From the NCBI RefSeq assembly GCF_000938305.1, contig NZ_JYMT01000012.1, positions 124,001-188,000 on the forward strand: a DNA stretch of 64,000 nucleotides, in the 5' to 3' direction. The position numbers and the translations under genes are program-made. Below, piece after piece: positions 1-8,489 of the stretch (positions are counted from its first letter, which is position 1; every line of letters starts with the position of its first letter). The notes beneath the pieces are model-generated. The model had not been told where the DNA came from. It worked only from the letters and a program-made list of their open reading frames with translations, and did not search any database. The DNA comes from Bradyrhizobium sp. LTSP885 (lineage in GTDB: Bacteria > Pseudomonadota > Alphaproteobacteria > Rhizobiales > Xanthobacteraceae).

Positions 1-1146
1 CCTCGCCACGGCATCGATCGTCAACTCCATCGCGAAGCAGATGCCGGTTCGAGCAACCCCACGATACGGCAGGATCGCCGGTTTGTTGGTGGCGACGGAC
101 CAGGACTTCGAACGATAGCCCTTGAACGCATAAGGGCCAGGGAAATGGCCGGCGGCCATCGTCGCCTCGAGACACGCCGTAAACGGCCATACCGAATAAG
201 CGCCGGCATCGACGGTGATCTCCGCATCGATGCCAAGCAGCTTGCCCCGGACGTCGGCATAGGCGGTCACCGAATAGAAATGTTCGCGGCAGTTGGCGCC
301 TGACGTCAGGTGCTCGCGCCGGTCTTCGGTCCAACGAAATGGCTTCCGAAAAGTCATTGCAAGCCACGCGATGCAGAGCTCTTCCGCCTGCAGCACGCAC
401 TTGTAGCCAAAGCCGCCACCCACATCCGGCGCAACGACACGGACCGCACCCTGATCCAGTCCCAGATGCTCAGCGATGCCAGTACGGATCATGTGGGGCA
501 CCTGGGTCGAAGTGTAGACGACCAGCTGGCTCTTGAGATCGTCCCAATAAGCCAGGATCGCCTTGCCCTCCATGGAGTTCACCACTTGGCGGGACATATG
601 GAATTCGCGTTTGACCGTCACGGCGGCGGCCTTCGCGATCTCCTCGATACCGTTATCACTCGAGGTCTCGAGAAAGGTGTGCGCACCCCATTCGTCGTGC
701 ACGTAGGGACCGCCATTCACGGCTTTGGCGTCGACCACGGCCGTCAGCTCTTCCAGATGGACATCGACGGATTCTGCCAGATCTTCGGCCAGCGCTCTCG
801 ACGGCGCGACGCACATAGCGATGGGCTCGCCGACGAAGCGGACTTTGCCGTGAGCAAGCGGATGGTGGTCGGACGCCCGGAAGCCCGGGGCACGCATGAC
901 CGAGCGTATCGGTTTCACGCCCGCGAGATCGTCGCGAATGAATACCCACCCGGCGGCTCCCGCAGGTTTGGCAATCGACACGATGAGCGCGTGGGCCAGC
1001 GGGCTGCGGACGAACGCAACCTCGCTGAGGCCGTCCATTTTGAAGTCGGGAATAAACCGCCCCCGGCCCCGCATATGCCGGTCATCTTCCTTGCGTAGGA
1101 CGCTTGAACCGATGCCCTGCCCTGCCGCGTCGATCGCGTCGTCCAT
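1..1146 (-). CDS. Xanthine dehydrogenase-family molybdopterin-binding subunit (5' part, runs off window)
   Basis: Large catalytic subunit of a molybdenum hydroxylase, which hydroxylates N-heterocycles, aldehydes or similar carbon centres with water. The reading frame is open from an ATG at 1146 to base 1, giving the first 382 residues; the rest and any [2Fe-2S] and FAD subunits lie outside. The N-terminal a/b-hammerhead domain is visible (RGRGRFIPDF, then VRFVGEPIAMCVAPSRALAEDLAE), followed by the Mo-cofactor domain with GGGFGYKC around residue 210 and PYRGVARTG near the window edge. The CoxL motif AYXCSFR is not seen in this part, so a CO dehydrogenase is unlikely. It is transcribed divergently from a LysR regulator, which probably controls it. 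Substrate unknown. Confidence 0.85.
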   Translation of the reverse strand, partial: MDDAIDAAGQGIGSSVLRKEDDRHMRGRGRFIPDFKMDGLSEVAFVRSPLAHALIVSIAKPAGAAGWVFIRDDLAGVKPIRSVMRAPGFRASDHHPLAHGKVRFVGEPIAMCVAPSRALAEDLAESVDVHLEELTAVVDAKAVNGGPYVHDEWGAHTFLETSSDNGIEEIAKAAAVTVKREFHMSRQVVNSMEGKAILAYWDDLKSQLVVYTSTQVPHMIRTGIAEHLGLDQGAVRVVAPDVGGGFGYKCVLQAEELCIAWLAMTFRKPFRWTEDRREHLTSGANCREHFYSVTAYADVRGKLLGIDAEITVDAGAYSVWPFTACLEATMAAGHFPGPYAFKGYRSKSWSVATNKPAILPYRGVARTGICFAMELTIDAVAR

Positions 1147-1436
1147 CGTCGCTTCCTCAAGATCCAGGAGTCTTCAGCGGCCGAGATACGCTGACCGCAC
1201 CTCGGCATTTTCAATCCCGCCCACCGTATTCACCCTGTCGAAGACGACCTCGATTCAGTTCAGAGGAATCCTGCCGAACAGATATTCCGGAGCCGCGGTG
1301 TCGGTAACTCCGGTATTTTCCGAGGCATTTTTCGACAATGAGAAGGGTGCGACGTCGATAGTTGCAGCGGAGCTTGAAGATATCTGCAGTCAAATTCTAA
1401 GCACTAAGTCTGCCATGCATCAATCGCATTTATAGG

Positions 1437-1464
1437 ATACATTCTATTCAATAAGTGTATACTT
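1437..1464. promoter_or_regulatory. Candidate LysR operator in the divergent promoter
   Basis: The 341-bp gap between the molybdenum hydroxylase gene and lysR holds no gene. Close to the lysR start it contains ATACA and TGTAT as inverted half-sites 14 bp apart (1437-1441 and 1456-1460) and the near-palindrome AAGTGTATACTT at 1453-1464. The placement between divergent genes fits LysR autoregulation; no binding is demonstrated. Confidence 0.35.
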
Positions 1465-1487
1465 GGCGGAAACTGGAGCCGGCGACG

Positions 1488-2402
1488 ATGGACAGTCGAA
1501 AGATTGAGTTCTTCTTCTCTGTGATCGAGAACGGAAACCTCAGCAGCGCGGCGCAATCGCTTCGGGTGTCGCAACCGACGCTCAGCCGTCAAATCCAGGC
1601 GATCGAAGAGGAATTCAATACGCCGTTGTTTGTACGCGGCGGTCGCAAAATGATGCTCACCGACGCCGGCAAACAACTGCATGAGGGGTTACAAAGCATC
1701 GAACGGCAAATGCGGCTGCTGAAGCACGACGTCGCGGCAGTTTCCGTTGAACCATCGGGCGAAGTAGCGTTTGGAATTCCGCCCTCGCCGCGCGGTCTGA
1801 TTGCGATTCCGCTCATCAGGGGCTTTAGCGTAGTTTATCCACGGATCGCAGTCCGTATCGTTGAGGAGACCAGCGGCCAGCTCCGCGATCTCATTGCCAA
1901 CGGAATGCTGGATGTCGCCATCATAAATACGAATGAGCCTCTGCATAGCGTCGACGCAAAACCTCTCGGTCGCGAACCAATGCTGCTCGTTGGCCCTCCC
2001 GATGCCAAATTATCGATGCGCAAGCAGATAGCGGTCAAGACGTTGGCGGAGCTGCCGTTGATTTTGACCACGCGTCCAAATAGCCTCCGACTGGTGGTCG
2101 AAAACAGCCTGGGCGTTCACGGATTACACCCCAACGTAAGGTTCGAATCCAACACCCTTCCCTTGATGACCGACCTGGTGATCGCAGGGCTTGGCTATAC
2201 GATCCTGCCGTTATGCGGGGTCCGCACTTTACTTCAACAGCACAAGGTGTCGGCGAGCCCAATCGCGGAAATGTCGATTACCTGGATGGTTGCGCGGCCC
2301 AAGACACGCTCCCTCAGCGTCGCCGCTGAACGATTCTACGACATGCTGTGCGATATCGGCCGAAAGCAGGTCAGTGACGGTATCTGGCAGGCCGCCGCAT
2401 AG
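1488..2402 (+). CDS. LysR-family transcriptional regulator
   Basis: A 304-residue LysR regulator. The winged helix-turn-helix lies at about residues 18-40 (SSAAQSLRVSQPTLSRQI), followed by the linker helix and a periplasmic-binding-like effector domain (about 90-300). The ATG at 1488 is preferred over an upstream in-frame ATG at 1455 because GGAG sits 10 bp before it and the family N-terminus aligns here. It stands divergent from the molybdenum hydroxylase gene and 280 bp ahead of the alpha/beta-hydrolase operon, so it could regulate either side. Effector unknown. Confidence 0.9.
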   Translation: MDSRKIEFFFSVIENGNLSSAAQSLRVSQPTLSRQIQAIEEEFNTPLFVRGGRKMMLTDAGKQLHEGLQSIERQMRLLKHDVAAVSVEPSGEVAFGIPPSPRGLIAIPLIRGFSVVYPRIAVRIVEETSGQLRDLIANGMLDVAIINTNEPLHSVDAKPLGREPMLLVGPPDAKLSMRKQIAVKTLAELPLILTTRPNSLRLVVENSLGVHGLHPNVRFESNTLPLMTDLVIAGLGYTILPLCGVRTLLQQHKVSASPIAEMSITWMVARPKTRSLSVAAERFYDMLCDIGRKQVSDGIWQAAA

Positions 2403-2617
2403 ATTGCTGCTTCGGAATACGCGCGCGACTCGCTTTTGCCCGCCGACGATGCGCACGGTAACAAGCTGCAGGGCCGAGCAGCTGATGCAAATCCGAAATA
2501 ACCGTGGGGCCGCAGTGAGGCCTGCAAGGCGAACGCATGTCGGCGAGCCTCTTCTGCACCTGAAGCGTCGCCGCCAGAACGCGTATGAAGTGGTTGAATC
2601 GACGCTCTTCCAATTTT

Positions 2618-2644
2618 CACTTGTGTACAAGCGACTTTTATGAT
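2618..2644 (+). promoter_or_regulatory. Promoter with palindromic operator, twin of the site at 9903
   Basis: CTTGTGTACAAG (2620-2631) is an inverted repeat CTTGT/ACAAG and continues into GCGACTTT. The stretch CTTGTGTACAAGCGACTTT recurs with only two central changes upstream of the permease gene (9905-9923). A plausible promoter overlaps it: TTCACT at 2616-2621, 17 bp, TATGAT at 2639-2644. The best candidate binder is the MarR protein encoded at 7928-8416, the last gene of this operon. The rest of the gap 2403-2617 shows nothing recognisable. Confidence 0.55.
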
Positions 2645-2682
2645 GACCTTAGCCGTGCTCAGGCAAGATCTGGAGGTCGCAA

Positions 2683-3546
2683 GTGGTGGAAGTCCTCACG
2701 GAAGACGGAATTCGGCTTTACTGTGAAGAGGCCGGCTCCGGCGTTCCGGTGATCTTCGTGCACGAATTTGCGGGTGATCACCGCGCATGGGAACCGCAGG
2801 TAAGACATTTATCGCGCACGCATCGCTGCGTGACTTTCGCTTCGCGCGGTTATCTGCCGTCAGACGTACCCACGTCGCCAGAGTCCTACAGCCAGGACCT
2901 CGCGCGTTCCGACGTCATCGCCGTTCTCGATGCGCTAGGCATCGAAAAGGCGCATATCGTGGGCCATTCGATGGGAGCCTATACAGCGCTGCACGTCGGT
3001 ATTCATCACCCCGACCGCTGCCTGTCCATCGCGGCAATCGGATGCGGCTGGGGATCCAAACCGGAGGATCGCGAGCAATCGGCGCTGGCATGCGAGCAGA
3101 TCGCGCAGATGTTTGAACGCGAGCCAATCGCCGAGGCCGCCGCCAAATATGCGCGCTTCCCGATGCGGGCGACGTTTGAAGCAAAAGACCCCAGAGGGTT
3201 CGCCGACTTCGAGGCCATGCTGGCTCAGCATTCCCCGTTGGGATCGGCGCTCACCATGCGCAATCTCCAGCAGAAACGCCCCACTCTCTGGGACTTAAAG
3301 CCGCTTCTGGAAGCGTTCACTCTGCCGCTCCTCGTGCTGGTTGGCGACGAAGACCATCCCTGCCTGGATGGAAGCCTGTTTCTGAAACGAACCGTGCCGC
3401 AGGCTGCGCTGGTCGTGGTGCCTCGAACCGGCCACACGACCACGTTGGAGGAGCCGCACGCCGTAAACTCCGCACTTTCCGAACTCTTCTCGGCTGTTGC
3501 GCTGAACGCCTGGACGTCGCACAGGACACGGAACACCCAGCCGTGA
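2683..3546 (+). CDS. Alpha/beta-hydrolase, first gene of the operon
   Basis: A 287-residue cytosolic alpha/beta-hydrolase. The nucleophile elbow GHSMG places Ser96, the oxyanion segment is HEFAGD around residue 27, a likely acid is Asp222 or Asp224 (VGDED) and the catalytic histidine is His251 (RTGHTT). It probably cleaves a carbon-carbon bond, ester or thioester in a degradation pathway; the substrate is not readable. The start is GTG at 2683 with GGAGG six bases ahead; a second GTG at 2686 is possible. It overlaps the next gene by four bases (GTGA), so the two are translationally coupled. It follows the palindromic promoter at 2618. Confidence 0.85.
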   Translation: MVEVLTEDGIRLYCEEAGSGVPVIFVHEFAGDHRAWEPQVRHLSRTHRCVTFASRGYLPSDVPTSPESYSQDLARSDVIAVLDALGIEKAHIVGHSMGAYTALHVGIHHPDRCLSIAAIGCGWGSKPEDREQSALACEQIAQMFEREPIAEAAAKYARFPMRATFEAKDPRGFADFEAMLAQHSPLGSALTMRNLQQKRPTLWDLKPLLEAFTLPLLVLVGDEDHPCLDGSLFLKRTVPQAALVVVPRTGHTTTLEEPHAVNSALSELFSAVALNAWTSHRTRNTQP

Positions 3547-4319
3547 CGACCGCCAACATCCGCATCAGGCGCACGGACGGGAAAGCCGAAATTGTTCTCG
3601 ACAATCCCGGTCGCCGCAACGCGATCTCCGCCGGCATGTGGGAGGAACTGCGATCGTTTGCGGACAGTGCCCAGGCAGACGCAACGCTTCGTACCTTAGT
3701 CATCCGTGGCGAAGGCTCGGTATTTTCCGCAGGAGCCGACATAGCCGGCTTCGACAGCGCGAGAAAGCGCAGCGACGCACAAAGTTACGACGACCTCGTC
3801 GAGTCCACTCTCCGCGCCCTGGAGCAGCTGCCACAGGTCGTCATTGCTGCCATCTCAGGTCCATGCGTCGGCGCAGGCGCGTCTCTCGCATGTGCATGCG
3901 ATATTCGGGTTGCGGAGAGGGAGAGCTTTTTCGCCGTTCCGGCCGCGCGGCTTGGGTTAGGTTACGATCCGCGGGGCATCTCCCGCTTCGTTCGAATATT
4001 CGGCAAGGGCGCAACCAGCGAAATGCTCCTCCTTGCCGCGCGCATGGCCGGTCCCCGCGCCTTTGAACTCGGCGCTATCCATCGATTAGTGGCGCCCGGA
4101 GCGTCCGCGACGTGTGCGAACACACTGGCCGAACTAGCCTCCTCTCTCGCTCCTCTGACCCAAAGAGCCGCCAAAGCTTCGATCCAGGAGCATGCAAACG
4201 GAACAGGCATCTCATCGGCAGTCCTCGAACTTGCCGCCCGCGCCGACGCAAGCCTCGACTACGAGGAAGGTCGCGCGGCTTTCGCCCAAAAACGTCCTCC
4301 CATCTTCCGCGGCCGCTGA
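3543..4319 (+). CDS. Enoyl-CoA hydratase/isomerase (crotonase) family protein lacking both catalytic glutamates
   Basis: A 258-residue crotonase-fold protein. The CoA and oxyanion-hole segments FSAGADI (61-67) and GPCVGAGASLACACD (106-120) are clear. The two glutamates that enoyl-CoA hydratases use are replaced: Ser114 stands at the first position and Ala134 at the second (VPAARLGLG). Hydration by the standard mechanism is therefore unlikely; hydrolysis, isomerisation or a retro-Claisen step on a CoA ester is more plausible. GTG start overlaps the stop of the hydrolase gene; the CoA ligase follows two bases after the stop. The operon context fits a CoA-ester pathway. Confidence 0.85.
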   Translation: MTTANIRIRRTDGKAEIVLDNPGRRNAISAGMWEELRSFADSAQADATLRTLVIRGEGSVFSAGADIAGFDSARKRSDAQSYDDLVESTLRALEQLPQVVIAAISGPCVGAGASLACACDIRVAERESFFAVPAARLGLGYDPRGISRFVRIFGKGATSEMLLLAARMAGPRAFELGAIHRLVAPGASATCANTLAELASSLAPLTQRAAKASIQEHANGTGISSAVLELAARADASLDYEEGRAAFAQKRPPIFRGR

Positions 4320-4321
4320 GC

Positions 4322-5821
4322 ATGGGCAAGCTGCAGAACGTCATAGTGGATATCTATGAGGGTCGCGATCCCGACTCCGTGTTGTACGTCGAGCCCGATG
4401 GCAAGTCTCTGACGACCCGCGAGGCGCTCGATCGGATCAAGCGGTTCGCCGGGGCGGTCGCCTCGCTCGGTGTCGTACCGGGAGATCGCGTCTCCTTCAG
4501 GCTTGCAAAGAGCGTCGATGCCATTCTGCTCATCCATGGCTGTCTTTGGGCGGGAGCCATCGTCCATCCGCTGAACAACGCCTACACTGATCACGAGCTC
4601 GGCTCGCTCCTGACGGACGCCCAACCTAAACTGCTGTTCTGCGGACCGGACGAGCACAGTCGGCTGGAACCTTTGGCCCGGAACGCTGGCGTACGGCTTG
4701 AAGTAATCCCGTCGACGGCAAGCGACGTATCATCTGCTCGCCTCGAAACCGCGAGGATCACGTCGGTCCCGGAAGGAGCAGCCGCACTTCTCTACACTTC
4801 AGGCACCACCGGCAAGCCAAAAGGCGCCGTGATAACACACCACAATCTACTGCACAGCGCCCGATCGCTTGCGTCGGCGTGGCAACTCACGAAGGATGAT
4901 GTGCTCGCTCATCCGCTTCCAATCTTTCACGCGCACGGCCTTCTTACGTCTATCAACACGATGATCGCCTCCGGTGGCTCCGTTCTTCTGCTGCCAGGCT
5001 TTGATGTCGCGGCGCTGCTGTCTGCGCTCACCCGATGCACGGTCCTGATGGGCGTGCCGACCCACTATTCCAGACTGCTGGATGAGCCTTCCGTCACAAT
5101 CTCCTCAGTCGCAAAGCTTCGGTTGGCAATTTCGGGCTCGGCGCCGCTTCCGGTCGACCTGTCTCGAAAGTTCGCCGCCAAGACTGGCGTCGATATCATA
5201 GAACGATATGGTTCGACCGAGGCAGCGATCGTTGTCGCCGTTCCTCGGGACCATACCGAGCGCACTGGTTGGGTCGGATGGCCGCTACCTGAGGTCGAGA
5301 TACGAATAACCGACCAGAGCGGACGCCGTGCGCCGCGCGGCATTGGGGTACTGGAGACGCGCGGCCCGCATGTTTTCGCCGGCTACTGGCGAAATCCGAC
5401 CGCGACAGTCGATGCCTTTACCAATGACGGCTGGTTCATCACAGGCGACCTGGCCGAGATCGACGACACTGGCTGCGTTCGGATTCTCGGGCGCGAAAAG
5501 GACCTCGTCATATCGGGCGGGCTGAACGTCTACCCAGCGGAGGTAGAAGAAGAACTCCGCCGTGTCGGCGCCGTCAAGGACGCGGCGGTTTTCGGCGTAC
5601 CGCATCCCGACTTCGGCGAAGCGGTCGTTGCAGCCGTCGAATTGTCGATGCCCGCTTCAGCGTTCGATGAACCCTCAATTATCGCGGCCGTCAGATCACG
5701 CCTGGCCGCGTACAAGACTCCAAAGCGTATCTTCGTGGTTGGCGAACTTCCACGAAACGCGATGGGAAAGCTTCTCAAGGCACGGCTTCGAGAAGACCAC
5801 TCCGGCACTTTCCGCCGATAA
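4322..5821 (+). CDS. MatB-like malonyl/methylmalonyl-CoA synthetase (AMP-forming acyl-CoA ligase)
   Basis: A 499-residue adenylate-forming ligase. The P-loop TSGTTGKPKG is at 159-168, ERYGSTEA at about 294-301, the hinge segment GREKDLVISGGLNVYP near 390, and the catalytic C-terminal lysine in NAMGKLLKARLR at about 483. The segments HAHGLLTSINTMIASGG and VLMGVPTHYSRLL match the malonyl-CoA synthetase style better than fatty acyl or aryl ligases (recalled family similarity, not a search). The expected product would be malonyl- or methylmalonyl-CoA from the free dicarboxylate. ATG at 4322 directly follows the crotonase stop. An earlier in-frame ATG inside the crotonase gene is rejected. Confidence 0.85.
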   Translation: MGKLQNVIVDIYEGRDPDSVLYVEPDGKSLTTREALDRIKRFAGAVASLGVVPGDRVSFRLAKSVDAILLIHGCLWAGAIVHPLNNAYTDHELGSLLTDAQPKLLFCGPDEHSRLEPLARNAGVRLEVIPSTASDVSSARLETARITSVPEGAAALLYTSGTTGKPKGAVITHHNLLHSARSLASAWQLTKDDVLAHPLPIFHAHGLLTSINTMIASGGSVLLLPGFDVAALLSALTRCTVLMGVPTHYSRLLDEPSVTISSVAKLRLAISGSAPLPVDLSRKFAAKTGVDIIERYGSTEAAIVVAVPRDHTERTGWVGWPLPEVEIRITDQSGRRAPRGIGVLETRGPHVFAGYWRNPTATVDAFTNDGWFITGDLAEIDDTGCVRILGREKDLVISGGLNVYPAEVEEELRRVGAVKDAAVFGVPHPDFGEAVVAAVELSMPASAFDEPSIIAAVRSRLAAYKTPKRIFVVGELPRNAMGKLLKARLREDHSGTFRR

Positions 5822-5849
5822 TTAGTCAGCAAACATAAGGGAAACTACG

Positions 5850-6659
5850 ATGGACCTGCAACTCAAGGGCAAGAAGGCATTGGTCACGGGCGGCAGCGAG
5901 GGAATCGGTCGCGCGATCGCGACGGTGCTCGCCAACGAAGGCGTCGATGTCGCAATCTGCGCTCGGCGAAAGGAGCCGCTGGAAGCCGCTGCGGCCGAAT
6001 TGACCAAGGCGACCGGTCGAAAGATTGTCGCCATTCCGGCCGACCTGACCAAGGACGCGGATGCCGCGAATTTCGTGAAGCAGGCGGCCGAGGCGCTTGG
6101 TCGTATCGACATCATGATCAACAATGCCGGGTCTGCGCCCGGTGGCGTGATCGAGACGCTTACGGAAGACGATTGGCATCAAGCTCTGCAGTTGAAGTTC
6201 ATGGGCTATGTCCGGTGCCTGCGCTACGCCATTCCGATCATGGTCAAGCAGGGCGGCGGCCGCGTGGTCAATCTCATCGGAAACGATGGCATCAAACCGT
6301 CGTACTGGGAGATCGCTCCGGGCGCTGCCAACGCCGCTGGACAAAACCTCACCAAATCGCTGGCCGGTCAGTACGGCAAACACGGCATTTCGTTTGTTGC
6401 CGTGAATCCTGGCCCGGTCCGCACCGAACGCTGGGACGGCCTTGTCAAGGCCATGTCGCGTGACATGAAAATTTCCTACGAGGAAGCAGATAAGCTCGCG
6501 CCTTCGTCAATCCCCATGGGCAGGATCGCTGAAGCCGAGGAAGTCGCAAACCTCGTCGCGATGATGGCATCTCCGCTGACCCACTACGTCAACGGCACAA
6601 TGATCGAGATCGATGGCGGCCAGGAAAAGTCGCTGATGGATCGGGTTCGCGACCGTTGA
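5850..6659 (+). CDS. Short-chain dehydrogenase/reductase with atypical active site
   Basis: A 269-residue Rossmann-fold SDR. The cofactor motif TGGSEGIG is at 13-20 and NNAG at 91-94, and the C-terminal GRIAEAEEVANLVAMMAS and NGTMIEIDGG segments are classical. Where classical SDRs carry YxxxK, this protein has APGAANAAGQNLTKSLA (156-172): the alignment puts Pro or Gly at the tyrosine and Asn161 at the lysine position. Tyr152 a few residues earlier might substitute. Either the chemistry differs or the assigned oxidoreductase role is wrong. It lies 28 bp after the ligase with its own RBS (GGGAAA). Substrate unknown. Confidence 0.85.
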   Translation: MDLQLKGKKALVTGGSEGIGRAIATVLANEGVDVAICARRKEPLEAAAAELTKATGRKIVAIPADLTKDADAANFVKQAAEALGRIDIMINNAGSAPGGVIETLTEDDWHQALQLKFMGYVRCLRYAIPIMVKQGGGRVVNLIGNDGIKPSYWEIAPGAANAAGQNLTKSLAGQYGKHGISFVAVNPGPVRTERWDGLVKAMSRDMKISYEEADKLAPSSIPMGRIAEAEEVANLVAMMASPLTHYVNGTMIEIDGGQEKSLMDRVRDR

Positions 6660-6679
6660 TCGAACCCTGAGGCCGCCGA

Positions 6680-7897
6680 ATGACCTCGTCCGACGGCTTT
6701 ATGGAACGCCGGATCCTGGCCGGGGCAGACCATGGTCTGCTTCACGGAGCCAGGCTGGCGGTCAAAGACAACATTGCGGTGGAGAGCTTTCGCTTCACCG
6801 CCGGACATCCTCTGTTCCTGCACCGGCGGGCTCCCTACACGGCGCCCGCCGTCCAGCTTCTGCTGGACGCCGGGGCGGTCATCGTCGGCACGACTTGTAC
6901 CGATGCTGGCGGTTTCGGCGTGACGACTCCCGGGGTGTCAAATCCCGTCTCTAAGGACCTCATCGTCGGCGGCTCGAGCGGCGGAGCCGCGGCCGCGGTG
7001 GCCTCGGGCGAAGCGGATTTCGCCATCGGAACCGACACCGCCGGTAGCATACGGATTCCCGCAGCGTGCACCGGCCTATACGCTTTTAAGCCGAGCTTTG
7101 ACGCGGTCTCGCTTAGTCGCGTCTGGCCGCTGGCGCGGACGTTCGATCATCTTGGGCTCTTGGCGCGCTCGTCCGATCTGCTGGTTAACGCGTCCCAAGT
7201 GCTGTTGGGCTTCGCGCATGATATTCCCAAACACTCCAAGCGACAGTACCTTCGCGTCGGTGTTGAAGCGAAGCAGCCAATTTTCAGATGCGCTTCCGTG
7301 AGAAGCGGTCTCGCCCGTATTGCGGAATTGCTGCGGTCGCTGGGGCACACTGTAGTCCCGGTCGAACTGCCGGAGCGTGAAGCGGCGATCGAAGCCCACG
7401 GCATCATAACGATGATGGAGGCATCAAGGGTATACAAGGGCCTGACTGCCAGCGAGAGAAGCATGCTTGGCACGGCTGCCGTTCGCGCCTTGAACCTGGC
7501 GGACAAACTCCCTGAGTCCAGGCTCGAATACGCGCGTTACGTCCTTAGCGAGACCAGGAGACGGTTTTCGGACGTCTTTGCGCGCGTCGATGCATTGCTT
7601 TTGCCCACACTCCCGACCTGTCCTCCGGCAGTTCATGAGAAAACCGTGAAAGTCGGAGGATTGGAGCTTCCCGTGCTGCGTGCGATGATCTATGAAACGT
7701 TTCTGTTGAATATGTGTGGAGCGCCTGTCGTGGCCCTGCCCGATCTCCAGCCAGCGGACGGCTCGACGGAGCTCCTACCGTTCAGCTTTCAACTCGCCGG
7801 GCCTCACGGCTCCGATCTGGAGATTTTATGGTTCTCGTCGGTCATAGCCTCGTATCTGAGAGTGGCGCGCTCGGCGGATTCAACCCGCCTCGCTTAG
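6680..7897 (+). CDS. Amidase-signature hydrolase
   Basis: A 405-residue amidase-signature enzyme. The Ser-cisSer-Lys triad is intact: Lys29 in AVKDN, the cis-serine in GGSSGG (97-102), and nucleophile Ser123 in GTDTAGSIRIPAA. It hydrolyses an amide, ureido or carbamoyl bond; the family includes ureidomalonase, allophanate hydrolase and AtzF-like enzymes. It is rather short for the family and lacks the usual long N-terminal helical region. GAGG precedes the ATG at 6680. It sits 20 bp after the SDR and before the MarR gene in the same operon, which suggests that the pathway substrate contains nitrogen. Confidence 0.88.
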   Translation: MTSSDGFMERRILAGADHGLLHGARLAVKDNIAVESFRFTAGHPLFLHRRAPYTAPAVQLLLDAGAVIVGTTCTDAGGFGVTTPGVSNPVSKDLIVGGSSGGAAAAVASGEADFAIGTDTAGSIRIPAACTGLYAFKPSFDAVSLSRVWPLARTFDHLGLLARSSDLLVNASQVLLGFAHDIPKHSKRQYLRVGVEAKQPIFRCASVRSGLARIAELLRSLGHTVVPVELPEREAAIEAHGIITMMEASRVYKGLTASERSMLGTAAVRALNLADKLPESRLEYARYVLSETRRRFSDVFARVDALLLPTLPTCPPAVHEKTVKVGGLELPVLRAMIYETFLLNMCGAPVVALPDLQPADGSTELLPFSFQLAGPHGSDLEILWFSSVIASYLRVARSADSTRLA

Positions 7898-7927
7898 CTC
7901 ATTGACCAGCCAATCATATCGGACGCA

Positions 7928-8416
7928 ATGAAAGTCAATCCAAAAGCAACCGTCCTGGCGTTCCCGGCAGACACTGGCTCGTCCTACGATCTGGACAAGC
8001 AGGTCGGCTTCCGCCTTCGCCTGGCGATGCAGAAGCACACGGACATATTCTTCAAGAATATGGACCTGGGGCTCACACAAGCTCAGTTCGCCACTATGGC
8101 TCGTCTCCGAACCACAGGGGCATGTTCGCAAAATCAGCTTGGCCGGTCAGTCGGCCTGGATACAGCTTCGATGGTAGGCGTGATCCGGCGGCTCAAGGCC
8201 AGAAAGCTGATCTCGATCGCCAAGAATAAGGAAGACCGACGGCGGGTGATCATCGACCTGACGGCTGCAGGCCATATGCTGATCGGGAACGCGATAGAAA
8301 TGGGGACCCGGGCCAATGAACAAACCTTGGCGCCTCTGACAGCGACCCAGCGCAAGCAGTTGATCTCGCTTTTGAGCCTTTTGGTCGCCAGCGAGGACGA
8401 CGCTCCCGAAGAGTGA
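7928..8416 (+). CDS. MarR-family transcriptional regulator
   Basis: A 162-residue MarR regulator. The winged helix-turn-helix spans about residues 55-115, with recognition region SQNQLGRSVGLDTASMVGVIRRLKA and wing NKEDRRRVIIDLT, which carries the typical D-R-R-x motif. It is 30 bp after the amidase gene and convergent with the permease gene. The repeated palindromic site ahead of both the operon (2618) and the permease (9903) makes it the likely local repressor of both (inference). The RBS is weak. Confidence 0.9.
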   Translation: MKVNPKATVLAFPADTGSSYDLDKQVGFRLRLAMQKHTDIFFKNMDLGLTQAQFATMARLRTTGACSQNQLGRSVGLDTASMVGVIRRLKARKLISIAKNKEDRRRVIIDLTAAGHMLIGNAIEMGTRANEQTLAPLTATQRKQLISLLSLLVASEDDAPEE

Positions 8417-8489
8417 CCGACAGGCGACGGCTAGCCAGATGCGCGGACGATGTTCCGCCCGTCCTGGATCTGTGCCTATCTGGTGTTGC

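Noticed and set aside
310..1098. 262-residue plus-strand open frame
   Set aside because: It is the antisense of the molybdenum hydroxylase gene, whose minus-strand frame carries clear family motifs.
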